DNA of 64,000 nt. Origin: Pirellula sp. (lineage in GTDB: Bacteria; Planctomycetota; Planctomycetia; Pirellulales; PNKZ01). The stretch lies in the NCBI GenBank assembly GCA_013822735.1, contig PNKZ01000009.1:124001-188000 (forward strand), read 5' to 3'. The notes below the pieces were generated by a model. That model was not told the DNA's origin, searched no databases, and saw nothing but the letters and a program-made list of their open reading frames with translations. Shown here piece after piece: positions 9,869 to 18,793 of this stretch (within the stretch, counting starts at the first letter, position 1; each line of letters opens with the position of its first letter). The translations under genes and the position numbers were made by a program.

Positions 9869-11203
9869 ATGGTTTACCTGCAACTACGCACGTGGCAACT
9901 CGGGGTAAAAAGCCTCCTGTTGCATCCGCTGCGCTCGTTGCTCACGGTGCTCGGCATCTTCATCGGCACGGCCAGCGTTATCTGGCTCCTGGCGATCGGC
10001 GAAGGCATCAGCTCCAAGGCCCAAGAGCAAATTGCTCAGCTCGGGGCCGACAACATCATCCTCCGCTCCGTGCAACCGATGAGTAACAAAGGAGGCGGCG
10101 GTCGAGCGACGTTCGCCCTCAAGCAGTACGGAATCACGCGCGCCGACTACGACAACCTCGCGCAGATTGAAACGATCTCGCAGGCGGTACGTATCCGTGA
10201 AACCCGTCGGGAATGCAAATACCGCGACCGCATGGAAGATGGCCGCGTCGTCGGTTGCGATCCCGAATACCTCGAACTGAATCGCTTGGTCGTCGATCGC
10301 GGGCACTTCGTTACGGATTCCGAGTTGCGCAGCGAAGACGGCGTATGCATTCTTTCGGCCGAGATGGCGAACAAGCTGTTTCGCTATGAAGACCCGATTG
10401 GGAAGCAGATTCACATCGATAAAGATTACTACGACGTCGTCGGCGTGATGCAGGAGAAGACGGCCACGGCCGCGGTCGGCGGTTCGATGTCGGGCCAAGA
10501 CTTTTCGCAAGACATCTATATTCCTTACACGACGTTCGTGCGCCGCATCGGCGACAAGAACACCTATCACCAGGGAGGTTCGCGGACGAGCGAATACCTG
10601 GAGCTGAATCAGGTGACGCTCAAGGTCGCCCAGCCCGACGACGTCTTGCCGACGGCCGACGCCGTGCGCGCGATGCTCTCAGGTCGACACCACGAAGAGG
10701 ATTATGCCGTCGTCGTGCCGATGGAGTTGCTCGAGCAGGCCAAGAATACCCGGCTCATGTTTATGGTGTTCATGGGCCTGATGGCGGCCGTGTCGCTCGT
10801 CGTGGGCGGCATCGGCATCATGAATATCATGCTTGCTACGGTCACCGAGCGCACTCGTGAAATCGGCATCCGCCGCGCTTTGGGCGCCAAGCGCGGCGAC
10901 ATCACGCGGCAGTTTCTCGTCGAGACGATCGTCATTTCCGTCGCCGGCGGCATCACCGGCGTGCTCGGCGGATTGATCGTCGGTCCCCTCATTCAAGGGT
11001 TGCGTTGGTTTCTGGAGACCTTCATGCAGAGCGCGATGCAGAGCTTGCCGGAGACGATGCGCGACGTCACGCCCATTATCGTTCCCTGGTCGATCCCGCT
11101 CGCCTTCGGCATCTCGATGTTGATCGGCGTCGTGTTCGGCCTTTATCCGGCCCGACGCGCGGCACGAATGAATGTGATCGACGCGCTGCGGCACGTGGCG
11201 TAA
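9869..11203 (+). CDS. MacB-type ABC transporter permease (MacB_PCD plus FtsX domains)
   Basis: 444 residues. The first transmembrane helix (about 20-45, LRSLLTVLGIFIGTASVIWL) leads into a large periplasmic domain (about 50-285), then the FtsX core with three helices at about 290-320, 345-375 and 405-435. The core carries the classic VVGGIGIMNIMLATVTERTR and EIGIRRALGAKRGDI motifs. Together with the ATPase and adaptor it forms a type VII ABC (MacB-like) mechanotransmission pump that drives extrusion of periplasmic substrates such as lipopeptides, toxins or antibiotics through the outer-membrane factor. Substrate cannot be read from sequence. The RREC and GCD Cys residues in the periplasmic region (near residues 114 and 130) may form a disulfide; this is inference. 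Confidence 0.95.
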   Translation: MVYLQLRTWQLGVKSLLLHPLRSLLTVLGIFIGTASVIWLLAIGEGISSKAQEQIAQLGADNIILRSVQPMSNKGGGGRATFALKQYGITRADYDNLAQIETISQAVRIRETRRECKYRDRMEDGRVVGCDPEYLELNRLVVDRGHFVTDSELRSEDGVCILSAEMANKLFRYEDPIGKQIHIDKDYYDVVGVMQEKTATAAVGGSMSGQDFSQDIYIPYTTFVRRIGDKNTYHQGGSRTSEYLELNQVTLKVAQPDDVLPTADAVRAMLSGRHHEEDYAVVVPMELLEQAKNTRLMFMVFMGLMAAVSLVVGGIGIMNIMLATVTERTREIGIRRALGAKRGDITRQFLVETIVISVAGGITGVLGGLIVGPLIQGLRWFLETFMQSAMQSLPETMRDVTPIIVPWSIPLAFGISMLIGVVFGLYPARRAARMNVIDALRHVA

Positions 11204-11383
11204 GGCGAGCAGAATTAGTCGAGCCACGGCAAAAAAGGCGAGCCGAGGCCGTAAGGCCGCCGGTGTTCTCATTCGCTCTCTTGCGCTCGTTGGCAAACTC
11301 TTCGCCCCTGGCCGCATGATCCGTGGCGGATTACACTCGATAAGAGCCTCGATTCACCTCCGCCGGCCGCAGTAGCCACCGCC

Positions 11384-12448
11384 ATGCAACGTACTTCCGA
11401 CGTCCATATTCGTAGCCTCGTTCCTCTGACGCCGCCGCAGGCACTCATCAACGAGCATCCGCTGACGGAATTGGCCGCCGACACCGTGATTCGAGGGCGC
11501 GAGGAAATCCGTCGCATTCTCACGGGCGACGACCGTCGACTGCTGCTGGTCGTCGGTCCTTGTTCCATTCACGATGAGGATGCGGCGCTGGAATACGCGC
11601 GTCGCATCAAAGGCGTCGCCGAGCGCTTGAGCGATCGATTGTGCATCGTGATGCGCGTGTACTTCGAGAAGCCGCGCACGACCGTCGGCTGGAAGGGGCT
11701 GATCAACGACCCGCACCTCAACGGCACGTTCGACATTCCCGAAGGCCTGCGCCGCGCGCGGAAGCTCTTGCTTCAGATCAACGAGATGGGCCTACCGTGC
11801 GCCACGGAAATGCTCGACCCGATCACGCCGCAATACACGGCCGACCTCGTGACATGGGCCTCGATCGGCGCTCGCACCACTGAATCGCAAACGCACCGCC
11901 AAATGGCGAGCGGCCTTTCGATGCCGGTCGGCTTCAAGAACGCGACCGACGGCAACCTGCAGATTGCGATCGACGCCATGTTCTCGGCCCGCACGCAACA
12001 CAGCTTCCTCGGCATCGACGTCGAAGGCCGGCTCTGCATCGTCAATACCTCGGGCAACCCGTGGGGGCACGTGATCTTGCGCGGCGGCCGCGGCGGCACG
12101 AATTACGATCCGCAAACGGTGCAAGACGCCGTCGCCGGCATGACGAAGGCCGGTCTGACGCCGAACGTCATGGTCGATTGCAGCCACGCCAATAGTGACA
12201 AAGATCATCGCAAGCAAGAAGCGGTTTGGCTCAACGTACTCGAACAACGGGCCGCCGGCGCGACGAACCTGATCGGCATGATGCTCGAGAGCAATCTTTT
12301 CGAAGGGGCGCAAAAGCTGGCCGACCCGAGCAAGTTGGCCTACGGCGTGTCGATTACCGACGCCTGCCTCGGTTGGGAAAAGACGGAAGAACTCTTCGAG
12401 GCGGCCCACGCAGCGATGGCTCGCGGCATGCAACCGGCCGTGGCGTAG
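11384..12448 (+). CDS. aroF: 3-deoxy-7-phosphoheptulonate (DAHP) synthase, class I
   Basis: 354 residues, standard length for the AroF/G/H family. It catalyses phosphoenolpyruvate plus erythrose-4-phosphate to DAHP, the first step of the shikimate pathway. Visible family motifs are GPCSIHD (58-64) with the metal-binding Cys60, RVYFEKPRTTVGWKGLINDP (91-110) for PEP and E4P binding, the ATEMLDP segment, HANSDKDHRKQ and the C-terminal GVSITDACLGWEKTEEL. The isozyme letter, and hence feedback by Tyr, Phe or Trp, cannot be decided here, so the symbol is indicative only. It stands about 180 bases after the efflux operon and probably has its own promoter. Confidence 0.96.
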   Translation: MQRTSDVHIRSLVPLTPPQALINEHPLTELAADTVIRGREEIRRILTGDDRRLLLVVGPCSIHDEDAALEYARRIKGVAERLSDRLCIVMRVYFEKPRTTVGWKGLINDPHLNGTFDIPEGLRRARKLLLQINEMGLPCATEMLDPITPQYTADLVTWASIGARTTESQTHRQMASGLSMPVGFKNATDGNLQIAIDAMFSARTQHSFLGIDVEGRLCIVNTSGNPWGHVILRGGRGGTNYDPQTVQDAVAGMTKAGLTPNVMVDCSHANSDKDHRKQEAVWLNVLEQRAAGATNLIGMMLESNLFEGAQKLADPSKLAYGVSITDACLGWEKTEELFEAAHAAMARGMQPAVA

Positions 12449-12545
12449 GCTTCTCAAATGTTGCGCATTGAGACGCGGCGCGGAGCGTGCCTATAATCGG
12501 CCTGCCGCTCTTGCATCTTTGCCGTGCTACCTGGAGTCTTCTGCG

Positions 12546-13643
12546 ATGTTTGGTTTGGCGCGCACCTCGTTTGTTTCGGCGATCTTCTTCTTTGTTTGCT
12601 CTTCGCTCACAGCGCAAGTTCCGCCTGTCGCGCCGCCGGCAAAATCGCCCGAGCCTGCCGTGGAGCAAACCGGCGAGCCGAAGCCGGTAAAGGTCGCCGC
12701 TCCGATCGTCGCGCCGGGCGCCATGGTGAAGCCGGAAGGAATCGTAGCCTTTCTCGAAGGGCCGGCCTGGCATCCCAACGGGAGCGTGTTCTTCAGCGAC
12801 GTCGAAAACAACCGCATCATGCGGCGCGACGTCAGCGGCAAGTTTCAAACCTTCCGCACCCCGTCGGGCCGCGCCAACGGCCTCGTGTTCGACGCCGAGC
12901 GCCGGCTGCTCGCTTGCGAAGGGGCCAACGAAGGGGGCAATCGCCGCGTAACGCGCACCGAGAACAACGGCGTCGTCACCGTGCTCACCGATCGCTACAA
13001 GGGAAAACGTTACAACGCCCCGAACGATCTGACGCTCGACAGCCGGGGCCGAATCTACTTCACCGACCCGCGCTACGGGGACCGTGACGGCCTCGAAATG
13101 TTCGACGCGAAGGGAACGCCGATTCTCGGCGTGTATCGCATCGATCTCGACGGCAACGTGGAACGAATCCTCACGTTTGAGGTCGCCTGCCCGAACGGCA
13201 TTGATGTTTCGCCGGGAGACAAATATCTCTACGTCGTCGACAACGACAACAGCAAGCCCGACGGTAATCGCAAGATCTGGCGCTTCGAACTCACGGCCGA
13301 AGGCACGATCGTGAAAGACAGCCAAAAGGAACTTTACGACTTCGGGCGCGGCCGAGGCGGCGACGGCTTGGCTCTCGACACGGAGGGCCGGCTTTACGTT
13401 GCAGCCGGTACGAACGTGCCCGCCTTGCCGAAGGAAACAGCCGACAACAAGGCCGGCGTGTACGTGCTGTCGCCCGAAGGGAAGCTGCTGGAGTTCATCC
13501 CGGTGCTCGAAGACATGGTGACCAACTGCACCTTCGGCGGCCCGGACATGAAGACGCTCTACATCACGGCCGGCCACAAACTGTGGAGCATCCCGGTCGG
13601 CACGCCGGGCTATGTGCCGTTCCCACGGAAGCCGAAGCCATAA
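12546..13643 (+). CDS. Secreted SMP-30/gluconolactonase/LRE family protein
   Basis: 365 residues from ATG 12546, chosen because it begins a clean signal peptide (MFGLARTSFVSAIFFFVCSS, cleaved near residue 24). The open frame extends upstream to 12468 without signal-like sequence. A Pro/Lys-rich linker is followed by a six-bladed beta-propeller. Typical SMP-30 signatures are EGPAWHPNGSVFFSDVENN, NGLVFDAERRLLACEG, YNAPNDLTLDSRGRIYFTDP and PNGIDVSPGDKYLYVVDN. Metal-dependent lactonases and arylesterases of this family hydrolyse sugar lactones; the conserved Glu, Asn and Asp ligands appear present. Planctomycetes carry many secreted paralogues with undefined substrates. The preceding gene is DAHP synthase, with no functional link evident. 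Confidence 0.9.
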   Translation: MFGLARTSFVSAIFFFVCSSLTAQVPPVAPPAKSPEPAVEQTGEPKPVKVAAPIVAPGAMVKPEGIVAFLEGPAWHPNGSVFFSDVENNRIMRRDVSGKFQTFRTPSGRANGLVFDAERRLLACEGANEGGNRRVTRTENNGVVTVLTDRYKGKRYNAPNDLTLDSRGRIYFTDPRYGDRDGLEMFDAKGTPILGVYRIDLDGNVERILTFEVACPNGIDVSPGDKYLYVVDNDNSKPDGNRKIWRFELTAEGTIVKDSQKELYDFGRGRGGDGLALDTEGRLYVAAGTNVPALPKETADNKAGVYVLSPEGKLLEFIPVLEDMVTNCTFGGPDMKTLYITAGHKLWSIPVGTPGYVPFPRKPKP

Positions 13644-13665
13644 CGCACGGACGTCGTCGTCCGAT

Positions 13666-13697
13666 GCGAGCGTCGAGCCGTAAGGCCGACGTGTCTG
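13666..13697 (+). repeat. 32-nt dispersed element, copy 1
   Basis: This stretch, beginning GCGAGCGTCGAGCCGT, is identical but for one base to 50681-50712, some 37 kb away. A diverged inverted copy is at 50799-50830. Internally GTCG-GCC pairs with GGC-CGAC, so each copy can form a small hairpin. It lies between the convergent SMP-30 and beta-helix genes and could act as a bidirectional transcription boundary. Confidence 0.75.
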
Positions 13698-13708
13698 CAG
13701 CTTTTCCG

Positions 13709-15193
13709 TTACGGCTTCGGCAACTTCGAAGCATCGACGCCGCCGGAATAATTGCCGGGTTCCAAGAGCGTGCCGTCGAATGGTTCGCGGAACTTGATTG
13801 TCATTGACCGCGACTCCGAGCGATCGCGCACGTCAGCCTGGGCTTGTACGAAAAAGTTCTCGTCTACATCGACATCGTAGCGGTTGTGAAAGTCAGCCGT
13901 TCGAGTTGACTTGCCGACCGTCAGTTTGCTACGTCGATCTCCTATGCTTGCAACGACGGACTCCTCTAAAGTGAACGACATACCGTCGGCGCTGATATCA
14001 AATCCCGCAAAGACGCAATGAAGAGCGCCGACGATCGACCCCGCGCCGAACCGCATACTCGTGTTGCGGCCGCGCCGCACTATGGCGCTGTTCGATAACT
14101 TCAACGTGCAGGCGCCCGGCGGTATGACGCCGTCTTTCCCCGCGCGCGGGCCCATCACGACCACGCTCGACGATGCCGACGAGTAGACGATGCTGTTGGT
14201 GAGCGAGTGCCGGCCCGTGTCGAGCACGAAGACGTCGAAGCCGAGGCAATCGCGGATGATCACGCGGTTCGAGTCGCTGTGGCTATCGTTGGTGTGGCAA
14301 AAACCGGTGCTGTTGCCGATCGAAGTGAACCCTTCGACTTTGATTCGGCAATCATCATGGGCGCTGATCCCGTCGTCGCCGCATTCCACGGCCGAGACGT
14401 TTTCCAGCAGCACGCCGCGGCAGTAGCCGTGAATGTTGAAGCCGTCGTTGTAGACGTGTTGCGTATTCAAGTTGCGAATAACGAGGTTCTCGTTCCGCCC
14501 GCTGATCTGCACGCCGGCCGAACGCATCGGGGCCTCGATCACGTAGTCGGCAGGCTGCTTCGCGGGATCGAGTTGTACGTAGAACGCATCTTCCGCTTCG
14601 ACGAACGTCCATTCGCCCGGCTGCAATTCCGCGGGCGGTTTCAGTTTGGCGCTGGGGCCTTTCGAGGTGCGTCCCATGTGCTGCATGCGACCGTCGATGC
14701 GAAAGAACCAGCGGCCGAGAATGGCCGAATCCATGCGTAGCAACGTCGTCTTACGAAAGCGACCCGGCGCGACTTGCTCCCAGGTCGCGAGATCCATCGG
14801 TTCGGCGCCGGAGATCGTCGCGCCATGGCCGTCGAGCGTAATCGGCTTGTCCGCGGGGCAGATTCGGTCGTGAAAGACGGGCGACTCGTGATACGGCTCG
14901 TCGAGCGGCGCGAGATGCACGGTATCGCCCGGTTGAGCGTAGCGTACGCCTCGATGAATGGTCTTCACCGGCCCAATGCCCGCGGCTCCAGGCGCGGCGG
15001 TAAGGCCGTCATTACGCTCGTCGCCCGTAAGCGGGTTCACATAAAGATCACGGGCCTCGCTCGTTTGCGCGGCCGCGAAGAATAGCAGCAGCACGCCGCC
15101 CCAAACCCTTCTCCCACTGGGAGAAGGTGCCCAAAGGGCGGATGAGGGTCGCCTTACCTCACGCAAGGCGTCGGTGATTCTTAAGAGTCTCAT
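13709..15193 (-). CDS. Secreted right-handed parallel beta-helix repeat protein
   Basis: 494 residues. After a hydrophobic stretch (about 32-46, GGVLLLFFAAAQTSEA) comes RDLYVNPLTGDERNDG, the usual opening of planctomycete DUF1565-type parallel beta-helix proteins. Successive coils rich in Asn/Gly/Val follow (VIRNLNTQHVYNDGFNIHGY, VLLENVSAVECGDDGISAHD, VIIRDCLGFDVFVLDTG). Such folds occur in polysaccharide lyases, epimerases and surface adhesins; the enzymatic activity, if any, is unknown. The first 31 residues are odd: SALWAPSPSGRR is the translation of an intergenic palindromic repeat (15104-15149). No ATG or GTG lies suitably between the repeat and the hydrophobic core, so the ATG at 15193 seems to be the real start. 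Confidence 0.8.
   Translation of the reverse strand: MRLLRITDALREVRRPSSALWAPSPSGRRVWGGVLLLFFAAAQTSEARDLYVNPLTGDERNDGLTAAPGAAGIGPVKTIHRGVRYAQPGDTVHLAPLDEPYHESPVFHDRICPADKPITLDGHGATISGAEPMDLATWEQVAPGRFRKTTLLRMDSAILGRWFFRIDGRMQHMGRTSKGPSAKLKPPAELQPGEWTFVEAEDAFYVQLDPAKQPADYVIEAPMRSAGVQISGRNENLVIRNLNTQHVYNDGFNIHGYCRGVLLENVSAVECGDDGISAHDDCRIKVEGFTSIGNSTGFCHTNDSHSDSNRVIIRDCLGFDVFVLDTGRHSLTNSIVYSSASSSVVVMGPRAGKDGVIPPGACTLKLSNSAIVRRGRNTSMRFGAGSIVGALHCVFAGFDISADGMSFTLEESVVASIGDRRSKLTVGKSTRTADFHNRYDVDVDENFFVQAQADVRDRSESRSMTIKFREPFDGTLLEPGNYSGGVDASKLPKP
15104..15149. repeat. Double-hairpin intergenic-type repeat inside a coding region
   Basis: CCTTCTCCC pairs with GGGAGAAGG, then a second arm GCCCAAAGGGC and ATGAGGG follow. 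The same architecture (GGGAGAGGG, TGCC, a GCC/GGC hairpin, GTGAGGGG) recurs at 27477-27528 and, degraded, at 26808-26845. This is a common type of intergenic repeat; here it forms codons about 16-30 of the beta-helix protein. Confidence 0.7.
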
Positions 15194-15259
15194 GAAGGAT
15201 TGTCGCCAAGGAATCGTTTACACACGATCGTACTTGGGCCGGAGGCGAGACGCCACGCT

Positions 15260-15646
15260 TTAACGCTGTCCATTCGGCCGACGCGAAGAATCATCAACGC
15301 GCGACGAAGTTCGCGGTTGTTGGGGATTCGTTCGCCAGGCGGCGATATCGGCTCGCAACTCATCACGGCGGCGCGTCTCGTCTTGACGTTCGACCTTCCA
15401 TTCGCGCACGCGGCAAAGTCGGCAAGGCATATACACGCGACCGCCGCACGACTCACAGCGCTCGATCGGGCCGGTCTCCAACGGCGCGTCGTCCGGCACC
15501 TTCGCCAGATGCGTGCGAAGCAGGCCCGTCTCGATTGCAGTGACGGAGCCGCGGCTGACGTCGAGCTTCTTAGCAATGGCCCGATGCGACAGCTTTCCTT
15601 CCATCAGCAAACGTTGCGCGGCTTCGATCAGAGCATTGGAAAGCAT
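15260..15646 (-). CDS. Small HTH plus zinc-finger DNA-binding protein
   Basis: 128 residues from ATG 15646; the open frame continues upstream to 15778 but that part is not protein-like. Residues about 18-40 (GKLSHRAIAKKLDVSRGSVT) form a helix-turn-helix of the resolvase/Trp-repressor type. Cys64, Cys67, Cys75 and Cys78 (CESCGG...CRLC) form a likely zinc knuckle. The C-terminal half is charged (WKVERQDETRRRDELRADI). This looks like a planctomycete-restricted transcription factor or remnant of a recombinase HTH, function unknown. It lies 67 bases upstream of the beta-helix gene in the same orientation, so it may be co-transcribed with it. Confidence 0.72.
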   Translation of the reverse strand: MLSNALIEAAQRLLMEGKLSHRAIAKKLDVSRGSVTAIETGLLRTHLAKVPDDAPLETGPIERCESCGGRVYMPCRLCRVREWKVERQDETRRRDELRADIAAWRTNPQQPRTSSRVDDSSRRPNGQR

Positions 15647-15908
15647 GTCGTACCTCGTCGAGTTGAGTGATTGCGTGACGTGTAAAACCGTGAAAAAGGG
15701 AGCTTTATCGCGGCGAAAAACAGCGGGATTTTCGTCGCGACAAGGAGGATGATAGGTGCGCGCGCGGCCCATTTGCAAACGCCGGCGCGCTACAAGATAT
15801 GGTGCTCCGCGCGAGCTCGCGCGCTAGCGGTAAGGGCTCGAATCGGCGCCGAAAAACCGTGCGAAAAGCGCCGACTGCGCTTGATTTTGGCCGCGCCATT
15901 CCGGCGAT

Positions 15909-16676
15909 TTACGGCACGCGCGCGGTCCATTCCGCGGCGGCAAATTTCTCTTGGGCCTCGCGTTTCGCGACCGCCGACAACTGCGCCACAACTTGCGCAT
16001 CCGCTGCTTCGTGCGCGGCGAAACTCTCGATGAGATTAGCACGCAGCGCAGCCGCCGTGGTGGGCAAGTTGGCGACGAACGCGCGGTGCTCGCGGCCGGC
16101 GCGATACTCCGGTTGTCGCGGCGCGGTGCGCAAGACGGCGGCGATCAGATCGAGCGGGAAGTTGTAAAGGAGCGTGCCGTGATAGAGCATCGCTTCGCGC
16201 CGGCAACGGAGACTGTTGCCGGAGAACTTCTGTTCTCCGAGAGCCAAGTCGCTGGTGCCGCGCAGCGCGACGTTCGGCACGAGCGCGCGAACCGCCGCTG
16301 CGACCCTGCCGAGCACATGGCGATGCGCCAGATCGACGGCCCGCAACTCGGGATGGTTGTGGTAGGAGAGGACGACCGAGTACATCAGGCAGCCCGGCCC
16401 GAGCACCACGGCCGCGCCGCCGCTGGTGCGGCGCAACACCTCCACGCCTCGCCGGCGGCACTCGGCCGTGTCGACTTCCGCTTCGAGCGACGACGAGCGC
16501 CCGATGACGACCGCCGGACGCGGCGACTCCCAGAGTCGCAAGAATTCGGGCGGAGCGGCACCTTGGTCCCCAGCCTCGCTGCGGGCCCCGCCGAGTTGTT
16601 CCACATGGTCGAGTAGCGCCTCATCGAGCGCGAGATTATCGGCGGCGGTGGAGAACGCGTGCTCGAGCAAAAACAT
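15909..16676 (-). CDS. Lipoate--protein ligase A family protein
   Basis: 255 residues from ATG 16676. The open frame runs to 17237 but its upstream part is antisense to the HEAT-repeat gene and is rejected. BPL/LplA/LipB domain motifs are LALDEALLDH (15-24), RRTSGGAAVV (82-91, substrate loop), and GEQKFSGNSLRCRREAMLYHG (from 147) with Lys150 as the lipoyl-AMP contact. Members transfer lipoate or octanoate to lipoyl domains (GcvH, E2 subunits). The C-terminal accessory domain of E. coli LplA is missing, as in LipM/LipL-type octanoyltransferases, so exact activity (ligase or amidotransferase) is open. It is divergent from the HEAT gene, with about 170 bases between. Confidence 0.85.
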   Translation of the reverse strand: MFLLEHAFSTAADNLALDEALLDHVEQLGGARSEAGDQGAAPPEFLRLWESPRPAVVIGRSSSLEAEVDTAECRRRGVEVLRRTSGGAAVVLGPGCLMYSVVLSYHNHPELRAVDLAHRHVLGRVAAAVRALVPNVALRGTSDLALGEQKFSGNSLRCRREAMLYHGTLLYNFPLDLIAAVLRTAPRQPEYRAGREHRAFVANLPTTAAALRANLIESFAAHEAADAQVVAQLSAVAKREAQEKFAAAEWTARVP

Positions 16677-16848
16677 AGCGGAAGCTGCGAAAAGGGCGAG
16701 GATGAGGCGCCGCACGGACTCGCCGACGTCGGACAATTCGACTAAACTTAACGGTTTGGCTGCGATCGCGAAACGCCTGCCCGTCAAGCTGATGCAAGGT
16801 CGAATGTTCGCTTCCGCGTATTGCTTCGTCCCTTTTCGTTGAGTTTCG

Positions 16849-17847
16849 ATGGCCGATTTGCCGCAACGTCCCGCTCCGCTTTCTCCCAACGACGCCTTGC
16901 CGCCGGTCGAGCCGCCGAGCGCCGGTTTTATCGTACAGCTGTTCGTGATTCCGGCGGTGATCGTGGCGATTATCATCATCGTGTGGGCCACGTTCAACTG
17001 GCTCGCGCACATGGGGAGCGATCCGCGTTCGCACGTCGAAGCGCTGAAGCGGAATAACGAAAGCCGTTGGCAAGAAGCGGTCAATCTCGCCAACGAATTG
17101 AATCGCACCGGTAACGAAGCGCTGCGCAAAGACGAAGCGATGCTCCGCGAGCTGACGACGTTGTTGCAAGCGGAAACCGACGCCGCTGCGATGGACGACA
17201 AGTCGGTGAGCTTTCGGATGTATCTGTGTCGGGCCATCGGCGAGTTCTACCAACCGGCCGCCCTGCCGCCGCTTGTGAAGGCCGTCGAAACGAATCGCGA
17301 TCCCGCCGAACTCGACGTGCGACTGGGCGCTCTGCAAGCGCTGGCGCGGCTCTTGCCGAACATCGCCGTCGACAAACCGGAAAACGATCCGAACTTGCGG
17401 CGCGTGCTGAACGCTTCGGCCAAAGACGAGAACCCCGTCGTGCGCTACCACGCGGCCTATACGCTCGGCGTGCTCGGCGGCGCGGAGTCGATCGCGCAAC
17501 TGAAGCTCATGTTGAGCGACGCGAATGTGGATGTGCGGATGAACGCCGCCATCGGTTTGGCCCGCTACGGCGAAGCGGCTTGCGTGCCCGAACTCGCCAA
17601 GATGCTCGACCCGGCCGAAACGGAAGGGCTCGACGCCGAGAAGGAGCCCGAGGCGCGCGAAGCGAAGCGGTTCACGATGTTTGCCAACGCGCTTGAGGCC
17701 GTAACGCAATTTGCCGCGAAGAACCCGACGGCCGACGTGAAGCCGCTGATCGCGGGGATCGACAAGCTGCTGGCCTCGAATCCGCCGGCCAATGTTCGAC
17801 TCGCCGCAGAAAATGTGAAGCGCGAATTGCAGAAGCGCGCCGGGTAG
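16849..17847 (+). CDS. Membrane-anchored HEAT-repeat protein
   Basis: 332 residues. A Pro-rich N-terminus (about 1-24) is followed by one transmembrane helix (about 25-50, IVQLFVIPAVIVAIIIIVWA). Most of the rest is helical HEAT/PBS-lyase-like repeats (for example NPVVRYHAAYTLGVLGGAES and NVDVRMNAAIGLARYGEAAC at about 195-250). HEAT arrays are protein-interaction scaffolds, so this is probably an inner-membrane adaptor facing the cytoplasm. No catalytic motif is seen. It ends 11 bases before the convergent cysteine hydrolase gene. Confidence 0.85.
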   Translation: MADLPQRPAPLSPNDALPPVEPPSAGFIVQLFVIPAVIVAIIIIVWATFNWLAHMGSDPRSHVEALKRNNESRWQEAVNLANELNRTGNEALRKDEAMLRELTTLLQAETDAAAMDDKSVSFRMYLCRAIGEFYQPAALPPLVKAVETNRDPAELDVRLGALQALARLLPNIAVDKPENDPNLRRVLNASAKDENPVVRYHAAYTLGVLGGAESIAQLKLMLSDANVDVRMNAAIGLARYGEAACVPELAKMLDPAETEGLDAEKEPEAREAKRFTMFANALEAVTQFAAKNPTADVKPLIAGIDKLLASNPPANVRLAAENVKRELQKRAG

Positions 17848-17857
17848 GACCGTTCGC

Positions 17858-18793
17858 TCATTCCACCCCGAGCGTTTCATCTCCCGCGAAGCGAAACGGT
17901 TTGCCTCCCAACAGATCGGTGCTTGTGATCGTCGGGCAGACCGTGCTCTCGACGTACGCGATCATCAGCGCCGTTCCTTCGTAGTGGCTCACGTGCGGTC
18001 GCATCGCCGGGTTGTACATCGTGTCGGTCAGGTCGCGCACGAGCACCACGTTCTTGCCGTTGCGCACCATTTGCCGTAGACCGAACGGTCGTCCGAGTAC
18101 GCACATATTGAGATGCACGCCGACAAGCATCACGTTCTGAATGCCGCGCTGTTCCATCAGGTTCCAGATTTCGACGCCGGAGTCGCTGATTGCATCGCCG
18201 TCGGCAATGGTGATCGCGTCCATTTGCTTGATCCAAGGAGCCCTCGGGTTGCGTCCCATCGCCGTGAGTTTTGCAGCCCACTCGGCGTGCTCCGCCGGAT
18301 CGTCGTCTTCACCACCGTCGGTTTGGTCGATCGGATATTCGAGCTGATCTTCGGCCGGAATATGCCGGCACCATTGGTCGATTTCCTTCGGCAGGTTCGC
18401 GGCCGTCGGCGCTTGTTGGGCGAGCTTTCGGCCCGGCGCATCGGCGTATGCCGCCATGCGACTGCTGGGGGCATGAATGATCAGTGCGCCGCGCTCGCGC
18501 GCCGCCTTAAGCAAGTCGTTCATGCGCGGCGCCAGCGCTTCGCCGCGACGGACGGCATTGAGACAATGGTGGGCGTCCCACATGTCGCACACGATTACGC
18601 AAGTCTGGCGCGGTTGCCACGTTTCCTCGATGGTCGTCGGCTTGTAGGTGCCGGCGTCATCGAGTTTCCGGCTCTGCTTATGAAGCTGGAACGTCGCCGG
18701 CCCTTGAGCCGTGACCAGGTCCGCGCTCGTAAGCAGCAGGGCAGTTAGCGAGCACAGGATCAGACGAGTCCGTTGCGGGAGCGACGTATTCAT
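17858..18793 (-). CDS. Secreted cysteine hydrolase, isochorismatase-like fold
   Basis: 311 residues. A signal peptide (1-30, ending LVTAQ) is unusual for this normally cytoplasmic family. The core contains TCVIVCDMWDAHHC with Asp70, PWIKQMDAI with Lys189 and GVHLNMCVLGRPFGLRQM with Cys231, giving the Asp-Lys-Cys triad of isochorismatase-like hydrolases (nicotinamidase, biuret hydrolase and relatives). A roughly 25-residue acidic insert (about 150-175) precedes the Lys. Substrate is unknown: an amide or ester hydrolase acting in the periplasm is inferred. Exported cysteine hydrolases of this fold are recurrent in planctomycetes. Confidence 0.88.
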   Translation of the reverse strand: MNTSLPQRTRLILCSLTALLLTSADLVTAQGPATFQLHKQSRKLDDAGTYKPTTIEETWQPRQTCVIVCDMWDAHHCLNAVRRGEALAPRMNDLLKAARERGALIIHAPSSRMAAYADAPGRKLAQQAPTAANLPKEIDQWCRHIPAEDQLEYPIDQTDGGEDDDPAEHAEWAAKLTAMGRNPRAPWIKQMDAITIADGDAISDSGVEIWNLMEQRGIQNVMLVGVHLNMCVLGRPFGLRQMVRNGKNVVLVRDLTDTMYNPAMRPHVSHYEGTALMIAYVESTVCPTITSTDLLGGKPFRFAGDETLGVE

